A stretch of 14,849 nucleotides of DNA from an uncultured Brevundimonas sp. (GCA_946481425.1 CAMLNT010000041.1:1-14849), one strand, 5' to 3'. Positions 1-8,719 are shown, numbered from the stretch's first letter. Notes: generated by a model from the letters alone, not told the origin. Numbers and translations: made by a program.

Positions 1-313
1 CGCCGGTGCGCTCGTCATAGGCGCGGATGGAGATGTCGACCTTGCCCTGCATGGCCGCCAGTTCGGCCGTGGTCTCCCAGAGGGCCTTGCCGGTCTCGCG
101 GGAAATGGTCTCGGCGATCTGCGGCGCGCGGGCCTTCAGGGCGGCCTGATAGCGTTTGGCGGCGTCGATCCGGTCCTGACGCGACCGGTCGGCCCAGCCG
201 TCGAAGGCCGCACGGGCGCGCTCGACGGCCGCCGCGACCTCGGCGGGCGTCGCCTCGGGGCCTTCCCAGACGGTTTCGCCGGTGGCCGGGTCAATGGAGG
301 AGAAGCGGGTCAA
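1..313 (-). CDS. astD: Succinylglutamic semialdehyde dehydrogenase, N-terminal part (runs off left edge)
   Basis: AstD oxidises N-succinylglutamate 5-semialdehyde to N-succinylglutamate with NAD, the fourth step of the cytosolic arginine succinyltransferase (AST) pathway. Only about 104 residues are present; the catalytic Cys/Glu region lies beyond the edge. Visible are the aldehyde-dehydrogenase N-terminus with SSIDPATGETVWEG, the helix AARAAFDGWADRSRQDR, ETGKALWETTAEL and IRAYDERTG, a series typical of AstD. The start is taken as TTG at 311-313, since no ATG or GTG in this frame precedes the homologous region. It lies just past the astA stop and overlaps the stop of a four-codon ATG minicistron (310-324). 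One extra T in the T run at 312-314 would bring that ATG into frame, so the exact start is unsure. Co-transcribed with astA. Confidence 0.88.
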   Translation of the reverse strand, partial: MTRFSSIDPATGETVWEGPEATPAEVAAAVERARAAFDGWADRSRQDRIDAAKRYQAALKARAPQIAETISRETGKALWETTAELAAMQGKVDISIRAYDERTG

Positions 314-324
314 ATCAGGCTCAT
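310..324 (-). other. Four-codon minicistron linking astA and astD
   Basis: On the minus strand the astA stop TGA (321-323) overlaps an ATG (322-324) that reads four sense codons (M-S-L-I) and ends at a TGA (310-312), which overlaps the TTG taken as the astD start (311-313). This stop/start, stop/start chain could let ribosomes re-initiate from astA into astD. It could equally be a chance by-product, or the trace of a one-base deletion or sequence error at the true astD start. The bases are seen directly; the function is inference. Confidence 0.4.
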
Positions 325-1334
325 GTACAGGCGCGGATGGGATCGCCGGTCTTCAGGCGTAGGGCGTCGGCAGTCTCTTCCGAGATTTCGATGCCGCCCG
401 CCACGGGCTCGGCGATGGCGCGCGTGGCCCGGAATCCGTCGAGGGTGGTGGTCGAAAGAAGATGCGGGTCGCCTTCGACGTCCTTCGTCACGATGGCCCT
501 GGTCACACGGGCCTCGCGCACGGTGCGGATAGCGTCGCGCTGGCAGGCCATGGTGGGCCCGGCGTCGAAGACGTCGACCAGCCCGATCGCCTGGAAACCT
601 TCCCGTTCGAGCAGCTTGCGGGCCGGGCGGCCTTCCTCGAACACCTCGCCGATGGCGGCGCGAGCGTCGGGATGCATGAGGCTCTCGTAGAGGGGGTGGT
701 GGGGCGCCAGGTCGAAGATGAACTGGCCGTCGCCCTTGCCGGACAACTCGTCGGCGGATTCGAAGTCCATGCCGAAGAACTTCGACGTGACGTGCTCCCA
801 GAACGGCGACTTGTTGTCGGCGTCGAAGACGCCGCGCAGTTCGGCCAGCACCCAGTTGTTGAAGAGCTCGGGCCGCGTCCCGATCAGCATGTAGCGGGAC
901 CGGGCCAGAAGCGCGCCCGCGCCGCCGATGCGCTTGTCCGGCTTGAGGAACAGGGAGCCGACCTCGGACCAGCCGCGGCACTCATTGACGAACATCAGGC
1001 ACGACTGGTCGTTGCGGTGTGAGCCGGCCTCCTCGGATGCGTGATAATGCGAGAAGGTCATGCGCCGGAACGAGGCGAAGGGGCGCTTCAGGCCGACGGC
1101 GGCCTTCACCCCGGCGAGGCCGACCACCTGGCCGGTGTCGGTCTCCTCCATCATCAGGACGTACCAGCGGTCGGTCTCGGCGAGGGTCTCGCCAAAGCTG
1201 CCGGCCGAGACGTCGAGGCGCCGGCGAAGCGTGGGCTCGTCCTCGGGCAGGCTGGTGAAGCCGGGGCCGGAGGCCTTGGCCAGCTCCATGAGGGAATCGT
1301 AATCGGCGGGACCGGCGGGGCGAACGACGAGCAT
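321..1334 (-). CDS. astA: Arginine N-succinyltransferase
   Basis: AstA transfers succinyl from succinyl-CoA to the alpha-amino group of L-arginine, committing arginine to carbon/nitrogen catabolism by the AST pathway; it is cytosolic. The 337 residues match the family length (about 340). It opens with the GNAT-like start LVVRPAGPADYDSLMELA and keeps GLAGVKAAVGL (72-82), SLFLKPDKRIGGAGALLARS (127-146), LAELRGVFDADNKSPFWEH (163-181), KFFGMDFESAD (185-195) and FIFDLAPHHPLYESLM (205-220), all AstA hallmarks. The ATG overlaps the stop of the upstream M20 hydrolase by one base (TGATG), indicating translational coupling, and astD follows. No frameshift or missing block is seen. The succinylarginine dihydrolase gene (astB) is not in the window and may lie beyond astD. 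Confidence 0.96.
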   Translation of the reverse strand: MLVVRPAGPADYDSLMELAKASGPGFTSLPEDEPTLRRRLDVSAGSFGETLAETDRWYVLMMEETDTGQVVGLAGVKAAVGLKRPFASFRRMTFSHYHASEEAGSHRNDQSCLMFVNECRGWSEVGSLFLKPDKRIGGAGALLARSRYMLIGTRPELFNNWVLAELRGVFDADNKSPFWEHVTSKFFGMDFESADELSGKGDGQFIFDLAPHHPLYESLMHPDARAAIGEVFEEGRPARKLLEREGFQAIGLVDVFDAGPTMACQRDAIRTVREARVTRAIVTKDVEGDPHLLSTTTLDGFRATRAIAEPVAGGIEISEETADALRLKTGDPIRACT

Positions 1335-2587
1335 CAGAGGGTCTCCAGACGCAAGCGCTTGAGAGCCTGGGCGTCGATGTCGCCGGTCGCGACCTTGGTG
1401 AGAATGAGGGTGGCGAGCTGGGCGCGCTCGACGAAGCTTTCGGGCCAGGCAAACTCGGCCTCGGAATGGATATCGCCGCCGCGCACCCCCAGGGTGTCGA
1501 TGTTGGGCAGGCCTGCGGCATGCAGGTTGTTGCCCTCGCAGACACCGCCGGACGGTTTCCAGCCGATGGTCTGGCCGAGCAGCTGACCGGCTTCGGTCAC
1601 GGCGTTCATCAGCACCTGCTGCGAGGCGTCGATCGGTTTGGGCGGGCGGGTGAAGCCGCCGTGCAGATGCAGGGAAAGTCCCTCGAACGGCGTGTCGAGC
1701 AGGATTTCGTTGACGGCCGCCTCGGTCCAGTCCGCGGCGGCCTTGTCGGGCACGCGGGCATTGAAGCGGACGACGGCGACGTCGGGCACGACGTTCAGGG
1801 GCGCGCCGCCGGCGATGCGGGCGACGTTGATGGTCACACCCTCGCGCTGTCCGTTCAGGGCGTGGAGCGCCCAGCCAATCTTGGCGGCCCCAGCGATGGC
1901 GTTACGGCCTTCATCGAAGGCGCGGCCCGCGTGGGCGGACTTGCCTTGCACCACGAGATGCCAGTTGGCCGAGCCCTTGCGCGACGAGGCCAGGGAGCCG
2001 TCGGGCATGGCGGGCTCGAACGTCAGGCCGAGATGTCCGCGCTTGCCGAGCTCGGCGAGGATGGGGGCGGACGCCAGGGAGCCGATTTCCTCGTCGGGCG
2101 AGATCAGGACCGACCAGCCGACCGAGTCGCGCTCGGGATGGGTCTCGAAGGCTTCCAGCGCGGCCAGGATAACGCTGATGCCGCCCTTCATGTCGGCGAT
2201 GCCGGGGCCATGCAGGGCGCCGTCGCTGCGGCGATTGACGGTCTGGAACGGACTGGAAGGCGGATAAACGGTATCGTAGTGGCCCGTCATGACGACCTGG
2301 GTCGGCGCCTCTGGCCGCATGGTCAGGCGCAGGGCCGGAGGATGCGGCTGTTTGCGCACCAGCCCATCGTCACCGACCTCCGAACTGTCAGCCAATGCCA
2401 CGCGCTCGATCTTGCAGGGAAGGGTGCGCGCGGCCTCGACGGCCAGCACCTCGAGCTGTTCGGTCAGGCCCTCGATGTTGCGGCTGCCGGAGTTGATGGC
2501 GCACCAGGCCACGGCCCGGTCGACGATCTCCCCCCCACGTTCCGCCACGCGGTCGAGCGCTTCCCGGTCTTGCGCCAGAATTTGCAT
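1334..2587 (-). CDS. M20-family metallopeptidase/amidohydrolase at the head of the ast cluster
   Basis: A 417-residue cytosolic di-zinc hydrolase of the M20 clan (carboxypeptidase G2, ArgE, DapE type). All metal ligands are visible: H103 in GHYDTVYPP with D105, bridging D132 in GPGIADMKGG, catalytic E166 and ligand E167 in SPDEEIGS, E191 in FEPAMPDG, and H374 in RGGDIHSEAEF. The spacing closely follows carboxypeptidase G2. The inserted dimerisation domain covers roughly 200-310, with KSAHAGRAFDEGRNAI. No signal peptide. It overlaps astA by one base and starts 18 nt after the tamB stop, with no good Shine-Dalgarno. M20 enzymes remove acyl groups from amino acids (DapE acts on a succinylated substrate), so a role as succinylglutamate desuccinylase replacing M14-type AstE is a reasonable inference. 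A glutamate carboxypeptidase is the main alternative. Family sure, substrate unknown. Confidence 0.85.
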   Translation of the reverse strand: MQILAQDREALDRVAERGGEIVDRAVAWCAINSGSRNIEGLTEQLEVLAVEAARTLPCKIERVALADSSEVGDDGLVRKQPHPPALRLTMRPEAPTQVVMTGHYDTVYPPSSPFQTVNRRSDGALHGPGIADMKGGISVILAALEAFETHPERDSVGWSVLISPDEEIGSLASAPILAELGKRGHLGLTFEPAMPDGSLASSRKGSANWHLVVQGKSAHAGRAFDEGRNAIAGAAKIGWALHALNGQREGVTINVARIAGGAPLNVVPDVAVVRFNARVPDKAAADWTEAAVNEILLDTPFEGLSLHLHGGFTRPPKPIDASQQVLMNAVTEAGQLLGQTIGWKPSGGVCEGNNLHAAGLPNIDTLGVRGGDIHSEAEFAWPESFVERAQLATLILTKVATGDIDAQALKRLRLETL

Positions 2588-2605
2588 GGGGCGGGTGTAG
2601 CCCGG

Positions 2606-5600
2606 CTAGTCGGCTTGTTCCACCCGCGCGCGCTCTTCATCACGAGAGGTTCGGCGCCAACGGACGTAAAGGCGCGCGTCACCGTCGCCGCCGACACGTG
2701 ACACGACCGACAGATTGCGCCGGGCGCGCCATTCGACCTGGACCGCCCCGCCTTCCTCTCCACCGCCGATGATCTCGAAATAGAGGTCGTCGCCAATGTA
2801 TTTGCCGCCCGCGACCGTCAGGCCCGAGGCGTCGCCGCCGAAGGACAGGCGATCGAGGCCGGCGAACTCGCGAAGGTTACCGACCACGTCGAAACCGCCG
2901 CCGCCCGCGAGCGCGGCGATGCTCGAGGCCAGTTGCGCGGCCTCAACGGGCGAAAGCTGCGACGCGGAGCGACCGAAGAGGACCTGTGACAGAATTTCGT
3001 CCTGCGGCAGCTGCGGCTCCGAGGTCAAGGTGATGACCGGGCGGGCGGCCGTGCCGGTAACACGGATGCGCGCCGTCAGGGCCGGGTCCTCGCGCACGGC
3101 GGTCAGGTTGAGGCGGATGCTCTCGGCTTCGGTCGACAGGGTGATGGTGCCGCCACGCTCGAAGGCGAAGCGTCGGCCGCCGAACTGGTAGTCGCCGCGG
3201 ATCACCCGCGCATTGCCCGACAGCACCGGATCGCTCAGTGAGCCCGTGACGTGCGCGTTGAGCGCCAGTTCCACGTCCAGGCCGCGGCCTTCGACGAAGA
3301 CGCCGCCGCCATTGGAGTTCAGTCGAACATCCAGGTTGAAGGCCGAGCGCGACCGGCGCGCCGCGCGTTCGTCAGCTGATTCCTCGACTTCGTCCTCAAG
3401 GCCGCCCGGGCGGTTGATCTCGATGACGTCGAGTTCGACGATATCCCCGGTGTTAGGCAGGTCCTCGGCCGAGATGACGGCCTCGGACACATTGAGCTGG
3501 CCCGACAGCGATATGGCTCCCTCGGCGTCGCGTTCGACCCGGATTGGGCCCGAGGCCCGCGCGGTCGCCAGATCGGTCTGGATGACCCGGAAGTTCGACA
3601 GCATCAGGGTGAAGTTGGAGCCCGAACCTGTCCGCAGACCGAGGCTGCCCTGTCCGGTCAGCCGGCCGGCGTCTTCGCCCGAGCCGTCGTTTGCCTCGAA
3701 GGCAAGGACGCGGGCGGTCTCGGCGTCGAAGCGCGTGCGCATGGTCAGGTCGTTGAGGACAACGCCTGTGCCACCGTCCTCGAACCGGCCCTGGGTGATG
3801 TTTAGGTAGCCGTCGGCACGGGGGTCGTTGATCGAGCCGGACAGGCTGGCGCGTCCATCCACGATACCGGACAGGCTGCGTTCTCCGCCCAGCAACAGGT
3901 CCCAGATCGAGCGGATCTGACCTTGCAGGGTGACCTCGCCGGACATGCGCTCGTTTCGGTTTACCGCAAGCCGCAGCGGGGCTGCGCTGGATTCGACCGG
4001 CAGGTCGAGGCGCGCGCGAGACTGGACGCCGCCGGCGTCGGAGGCTTCGGCCTCGACCAGCATCCGGTCACCACGCAGGTTGGCCTGGATGAAGGCGTCG
4101 ATGTCCATGTCGGCGTCGGCGTCGCGGCTACGGGCGTCCTGCAGGCGGGCGGTGACGGTCCCGTCCAGCGTGGCGCCTGTGCCGCGCAGGTCTACGTCGG
4201 CGGTCACGCGGCCCAACAGGTCGGGTGAGATCGTGCGCAGGTCGACGCCGGTCAGGGTGGCGCGAATGGCGGCGCCGGCGTCGTCCTGGCGAAGTTCGCC
4301 TTCCAGCACGCCCCCGCCGACGGCGAGGTCGAGGCGGGCGACGCGACCATCGGCGGCCAGGGCGATGATCGCGGGGGAGCGCGTATCATAGGCGACCTCG
4401 CGGACCCGCCCGCCGCCCTCGAGGGTGATCGTCTGGGCCCGACCCGTGCGGGAATAAACGCCGGATCCCTGGAAGGAGGCCGGGAATGTCCCACCCACAT
4501 CGGTCTGGAGCGTGAAAGGCAGGCGGGCGAGGGTGCCCTCGCCCTGCAGACGCAGGGTTCGGATGACGTAGGACGACCCGGCGAACCGCACCCCCCGGCC
4601 GGTTACGTCGACGAGCGCCAAGGCATCACTCGATCCTTCGGTGAGGCGAACGACGCCCGAGGCTGTGCCTGCTGCGAGGAAGGCGCCCGGCCGGGCTTCG
4701 AAGGTGAGGTCCGCGCTGGAGGGCGACGAGCCGCGCAAAGCGAGGTCACCGCGGGCTACGACGCCGCCGGCGTTGATATCCATGTCGGTGAGCCGCACCC
4801 CGTCATCGGCGATGCGGAAAAGAGAATAGGCGCGTGCGGGTCCATAGGCGCTATCACCCGTGATGGTCACGCGGCCATCGGAGGCATCGGGCCCGCGACG
4901 GAAAGTCAGGATCAGGTTCGTATTGGTCAGGCTTAGCGGGCCGGCCTCGACGGCGGCGAAGTCTGCGGTCAGGTCGAGCACCGGACGGGTGAGCGTACCG
5001 GTCAGGGCGCCTTCGCCAGTCATCGCGCCGCCAATTTCCACAGGCCCGATCCCGAAGGGCCCGCGCGCGTTCCAGTCGAGCGCCAAGCGAACATCGCCTC
5101 CTCCCAGTCCGATCAGGCCCTGAGCGCTCATGCGCCCCGCCGTACCGGACAGGTCCGCGCGGCTTATGGCGATGCGGCCGTCGCCGATGAGGCCCGCACC
5201 CACCAACCGCGGCGAAGCTCCCAGCAACCGGTCGAGTTCGGCCCAGCCGGTCCGCAAGCCGCGACCGTCGGCCGTGAAGCGCAGGGACCAGGGCGCATCA
5301 CTGCGTTGCGAGGCGGAGAAATCGAGCGCCAGGGCTCCGCGCGCCTGACGGCGCAGGCGCGAGACATCGGTCACGACGGCGGACCCCTCGGCGGTCAGCG
5401 CACCGCTCAGACCGCGCACCCCTTGGGCCGTCACATCGAGCGCGGCGCCATCAAGGTCGAAGCGTCGGATCAGGAGCCGGGAATCGGCCAGGCGGCTTGC
5501 CCGGATCAGCGCCCTGGGGCGTGAGCCGATCAGCGAGGCGAGCAGGCCGTCGCCAGATCCGCCCTGACCTGTGAGGTCGCCCTCGAAGTTGTAGACGGCG

Positions 5601-6874
5601 CCGCGGGCTTCTAGCTCTATCGGACCCGACAGTCGCTGGAGTCGGTAGCCCCCCAGGCCGGCCTGTTCGACCGCGGCGTTGCCTTCGAAGGCCCAGCGGT
5701 TGCGCCCGCCGCGCCAAAGTCCTTCGAGACGGCCCGCGCCGGCGATGTCCTGGCCGACCAGCCGCGTGACGGACGGTGTGCTGACCACGAGCCGGATGCC
5801 GTCGCCGACGGTGTCGCCTTCGCCCGTCACGGCGCCGGTCGCACGCACGGCAATATTGTCGGCCTGGACGACCCAACCCATTCCGAACCGGTTCGGCCGG
5901 TCGGGCACCGGCCTCAGGCCGATTCCAAATCGCACCTCGGGGCCCAGCCGATCCGCGAACGGCGTCAGCAGGTCGGATCCGGCGAACCGGATGTAACCGC
6001 CGCCGCGCCCGCCCTGCTCATCGAAGCGCCCCCGGGCCTGCAACGGCAGGTAGTCTCCGGTTCGCATGAGGGCGTCGAAGGCGTTCTCGCGAATGTTGAT
6101 GTTCAGGTCGAACGGCTGGTCTGGCGAATAGCCGAAAGCGCCGGCGATCGGGCCGCCCTCGGCCTCGTGGGCGCGCGCCATCAGGCGCGAACCGAGAAGG
6201 GCTCCGTCCGAGCCGGTGTTGAAGCGGATGCGCAGGTAGTCGCCGGGCCGCGAGACGCTGAAGGCCTGGACCACAGCCTCCTTGCGCCCGCCGCGGTCCA
6301 ACCTGACGTCGCCCGAGAGGTTCCAGCGGCCGTATTCCTCGGAGAAGCCCTCGAGGAACTCAACACGGCTCTCAAGGCGGTCGATGTCGATGGTCAGCGG
6401 CTGGGGCCCCGGCGGCGTCACATCCGGTTCCAGGATCGGCCGCCGGACGAGCCGGATGACGTCGGCTTCAATGGTGTCGGCATGGAAACGGCGCAGGATG
6501 AGCGGCAGATAGGACCAGTCGATCCGGACGTTTTCGGCCTCCAGCCAAACACCTTGCCGATCAGTGATGGTCACACGCTCCAGCGTGAAGTCGTTCCAGA
6601 GGTCTCCGGACAGGCCCTCGACATTGATCCGACCGTAGCGGCCGATCTTCTTGCCGGCGACAAAGCCCAGGACGAGTTCCCGACCGGCTGGGGTGAGGAC
6701 GGCAAGACGGCCCGCGCCAACGAGCACCACGGCCAGCACCGATAGGGCCATCACGACGATGAGGGTCCAGCCGAGAATGCCGCGGCGGCGGCGTTCCGCC
6801 TGCGCAGGTGTTTCGGGCACGGCCTCGGGCGTCTCCGGCTCAGGCGGAGGCGGGGATTTGCGACGCCGGCTCAA
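2606..6874 (-). CDS. tamB: Translocation and assembly module subunit TamB
   Basis: TamB is a very long inner-membrane-anchored protein whose beta-taco bridges the periplasm to outer-membrane TamA. The pair acts in outer-membrane protein assembly, and TamB-like AsmA proteins are implicated in phospholipid transport to the outer membrane. The 1422 residues have a basic, Pro-rich cytoplasmic tail (1-31), one TM helix (about 33-55), long stretches of alternating hydrophobic residues (LRGSGxxLDGTVTA-type repeats), and the C-terminal TamB (DUF490) domain. Markers of that domain include PQDEILSQVLFGRSASQLS, AQLASSIAALAGGGGFDVV and LREFAGLDRLSFGGD. The TTG start (6872-6874) overlaps the tamA stop as TTGA; an in-frame GTG at codon 19 is the alternative start, and both retain the TM helix. 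A charged tail (SRDEERARVEQAD) follows the last strand. Confidence 0.93.
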   Translation of the reverse strand: MSRRRKSPPPPEPETPEAVPETPAQAERRRRGILGWTLIVVMALSVLAVVLVGAGRLAVLTPAGRELVLGFVAGKKIGRYGRINVEGLSGDLWNDFTLERVTITDRQGVWLEAENVRIDWSYLPLILRRFHADTIEADVIRLVRRPILEPDVTPPGPQPLTIDIDRLESRVEFLEGFSEEYGRWNLSGDVRLDRGGRKEAVVQAFSVSRPGDYLRIRFNTGSDGALLGSRLMARAHEAEGGPIAGAFGYSPDQPFDLNINIRENAFDALMRTGDYLPLQARGRFDEQGGRGGGYIRFAGSDLLTPFADRLGPEVRFGIGLRPVPDRPNRFGMGWVVQADNIAVRATGAVTGEGDTVGDGIRLVVSTPSVTRLVGQDIAGAGRLEGLWRGGRNRWAFEGNAAVEQAGLGGYRLQRLSGPIELEARGAVYNFEGDLTGQGGSGDGLLASLIGSRPRALIRASRLADSRLLIRRFDLDGAALDVTAQGVRGLSGALTAEGSAVVTDVSRLRRQARGALALDFSASQRSDAPWSLRFTADGRGLRTGWAELDRLLGASPRLVGAGLIGDGRIAISRADLSGTAGRMSAQGLIGLGGGDVRLALDWNARGPFGIGPVEIGGAMTGEGALTGTLTRPVLDLTADFAAVEAGPLSLTNTNLILTFRRGPDASDGRVTITGDSAYGPARAYSLFRIADDGVRLTDMDINAGGVVARGDLALRGSSPSSADLTFEARPGAFLAAGTASGVVRLTEGSSDALALVDVTGRGVRFAGSSYVIRTLRLQGEGTLARLPFTLQTDVGGTFPASFQGSGVYSRTGRAQTITLEGGGRVREVAYDTRSPAIIALAADGRVARLDLAVGGGVLEGELRQDDAGAAIRATLTGVDLRTISPDLLGRVTADVDLRGTGATLDGTVTARLQDARSRDADADMDIDAFIQANLRGDRMLVEAEASDAGGVQSRARLDLPVESSAAPLRLAVNRNERMSGEVTLQGQIRSIWDLLLGGERSLSGIVDGRASLSGSINDPRADGYLNITQGRFEDGGTGVVLNDLTMRTRFDAETARVLAFEANDGSGEDAGRLTGQGSLGLRTGSGSNFTLMLSNFRVIQTDLATARASGPIRVERDAEGAISLSGQLNVSEAVISAEDLPNTGDIVELDVIEINRPGGLEDEVEESADERAARRSRSAFNLDVRLNSNGGGVFVEGRGLDVELALNAHVTGSLSDPVLSGNARVIRGDYQFGGRRFAFERGGTITLSTEAESIRLNLTAVREDPALTARIRVTGTAARPVITLTSEPQLPQDEILSQVLFGRSASQLSPVEAAQLASSIAALAGGGGFDVVGNLREFAGLDRLSFGGDASGLTVAGGKYIGDDLYFEIIGGGEEGGAVQVEWRARRNLSVVSRVGGDGDARLYVRWRRTSRDEERARVEQAD

Positions 6875-8661
6875 AACGCCTGGCCGATGCTGATGTAGAT
6901 CTGGAAGTCCGGGTCGCTTTCCCGCTTGTCGAGCGGAATGGCGACGTCGGCGCGGATCGGCCCGAAAGGCAGGTCGTATCGCAGGCCCGCGCCGACCGCG
7001 TAGCGAATGTCGGAGAAGTCCGGCGTCGCCTCGGCGCCGACCGAGCCGGCATCCAGGAAGACGACTGCCCCGAGGTCACGCCAGATGTTTCGGCGGCGAA
7101 CTTCAAGACTTGCCTCGAACAGGGATGACCCGCCCACCGGCGTCCCGTCCTCGAACTGCGGCCCCACGCCCTGATAATCAAAGCCGCGCACGGAGCCGCC
7201 GCCACCCGAATAGAAGCGTCGGTCGGACGGGACGTCATTGCCGGAGGCGCCCGTGATCGAGCCGAAGCGGACCCGACCGGCCACGATCGTGCGCGCATCA
7301 TCCTCGATCGGCACATAGATCGACCCCTGCGCCGTGGCGCGCAGGAAGAAGAAAGAGCCGTCGCCGGTCACGGCGGTGGGCTGAACGTCGGCGCTGATCC
7401 GCCAGCCGCGAGAGGGATCCAGCGGGTCGTCGCTGTAGTCCATGTAGCCGGAGCCGGTCAGCGTCAGGATGCCGAGGTTCCGCTCGATCGGCGTCAGCGG
7501 CAGGGTCAGGTCGTTGATGTCCAGTTCGCCGTATTCGCCGCCTTCGATCGCGGCGCCCAGCGAGACGTAGGAGGTCTCGCGGATGCGTTGACGGACCGCG
7601 ATGCTGGCGCCGCCGACGCGGCGGTCGTAGGCCCGGGTGTCCTCGTCCAGGGCGTAGACGCCCATCACGAGCGTGCGGCCGGGGCGCTGCCAGTGCGGCA
7701 GACTCAGTTCGGCGCCGATGCGGCTGTCGATCTCCGCAAGGCGGACGTCAAAGCGAAGCGTGTCGGCGCGGCCGAACCGGTTGCGCCAGGTCCAGACCGC
7801 GTCGACGCCCACGCCTTCGGACGTCGAATAGCCGGCGCCGGCTTCCAGCACGCGCCTTGGCTGGTCGCTGAGCGAGACAACGACCGGGCGAAGGCCCTCG
7901 GGCGTGGTCTGGTCGGCAGGCGCCAACGCCACCGAGACGCTGTCGTAGACGTTGGTTTCAAGCAGGCGGCGTTCCAGCTCGGCCACGTCCTCGGGCCGAT
8001 AGCGGTCGCCGTCGCTCCAGGGCGTCAGATATTCCACCCAGTCGCGGCTGGTCCGGCCCTCGGTCTGCAGGATGACCCCGTCGAGCTGGACAGCCGGCCC
8101 GGCGAGGATGCGAAAAGTGGGCTGGAGCGTGGTGGCGGCGTGATCCACCACGACCCGCCGCTGGCCTGCTTCCGCATCCGGATATCCCAGCTCGGAGAGG
8201 CGGGCGACGACCCGGCCCTCAGCGGCGAGAACATCGGCCGCGCGCCCGGCCTCGCCGGGTGCGAGGCCCAGCACGGACTGGGCTTCGGAAAGAGTCTGGG
8301 CGTCCGGTGCGGGTGCAATCCATTCGATTCGGGGTTCGGAGACCAGGAACTGCGGGCCCGGCGTGACGATGATCACCGGGATCGGCGGCGTGTCGCCCTG
8401 GACGTCATCCTCGATCGTGGCGCCGTAGTAGCCTTCGGAGCGCAGCACAGCCATTGCGTTCTCGGCGGCCGCCTGGGCGCGGCGTCGGGCCTGGAAGCGA
8501 TTGGCCGGAGCTTCGTCGACGTCACCGACGGCTTCCTCGATCCGTTCGCGCAGAGCTTCGTCGAGCTCGCCCTGGACCTGCGCGCGGGGCTCCGCCAGAG
8601 CGGCCGTCGCCCACAGGCTCGCCGCTACAGCGGCGAGAGGCAGAAGCGGACGGTACGGCAC
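6871..8661 (-). CDS. tamA: Outer-membrane assembly protein TamA (Omp85 family)
   Basis: TamA is the outer-membrane barrel partner of TamB in the translocation and assembly module. The 596 residues begin with a Sec signal peptide (PLLPLAAVAASLWATAALA, probable cleavage after Ala23). POTRA-type periplasmic domains follow to about residue 260; the first contains RRAQAAAENAMAVLRSEGYY. The 16-strand Omp85 barrel then runs to a terminal aromatic (ISIGQAF). The Omp85 lid-loop motif VRGF is at 491-494 in GGGGSVRGFDYQGVG, and FLDAGSVG and LRYDLPFGPIRADVA are typical late barrel strands. The start is GTG at 8659-8661 with a strong Shine-Dalgarno five bases upstream. Overlap with tamB and the order tamA-tamB support the name; BamA is unlikely because of the shorter POTRA region and the tamB neighbour. 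Confidence 0.93.
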   Translation of the reverse strand: MPYRPLLPLAAVAASLWATAALAEPRAQVQGELDEALRERIEEAVGDVDEAPANRFQARRRAQAAAENAMAVLRSEGYYGATIEDDVQGDTPPIPVIIVTPGPQFLVSEPRIEWIAPAPDAQTLSEAQSVLGLAPGEAGRAADVLAAEGRVVARLSELGYPDAEAGQRRVVVDHAATTLQPTFRILAGPAVQLDGVILQTEGRTSRDWVEYLTPWSDGDRYRPEDVAELERRLLETNVYDSVSVALAPADQTTPEGLRPVVVSLSDQPRRVLEAGAGYSTSEGVGVDAVWTWRNRFGRADTLRFDVRLAEIDSRIGAELSLPHWQRPGRTLVMGVYALDEDTRAYDRRVGGASIAVRQRIRETSYVSLGAAIEGGEYGELDINDLTLPLTPIERNLGILTLTGSGYMDYSDDPLDPSRGWRISADVQPTAVTGDGSFFFLRATAQGSIYVPIEDDARTIVAGRVRFGSITGASGNDVPSDRRFYSGGGGSVRGFDYQGVGPQFEDGTPVGGSSLFEASLEVRRRNIWRDLGAVVFLDAGSVGAEATPDFSDIRYAVGAGLRYDLPFGPIRADVAIPLDKRESDPDFQIYISIGQAF

Positions 8662-8666
8662 TCAGA

Positions 8667-8673
8667 TCCCCTC
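8667..8673 (-). promoter_or_regulatory. Ribosome binding site that fixes the tamA GTG start
   Basis: The minus strand reads GAGGGGA five bases before GTG at 8659-8661. It supports GTG as the tamA start, directly ahead of a clear signal peptide. Confidence 0.7.
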
Positions 8674-8685
8674 GATCAGGCGTCA

Positions 8686-8697
8686 GCCAGCGCTGGC
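8686..8697. repeat. 12-bp perfect palindrome between lipoprotein gene and tamA
   Basis: GCCAGCGCTGGC is its own reverse complement. It lies in the 58-nt gap between the lipoprotein stop at 8720 and the tamA start. No T tract follows on either strand, so it is not a canonical terminator. It could be an operator half-site pair or a small hairpin, or chance in GC-rich DNA. Confidence 0.4.
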
Positions 8698-8719
8698 GCG
8701 AGCCAGTTTGGACGACTGA

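Noticed and set aside
1466..2701. 411-codon plus-strand open frame
   Set aside because: It is antisense to the M20 hydrolase, which has all its metal ligands; no domain is visible in the opposite frame.
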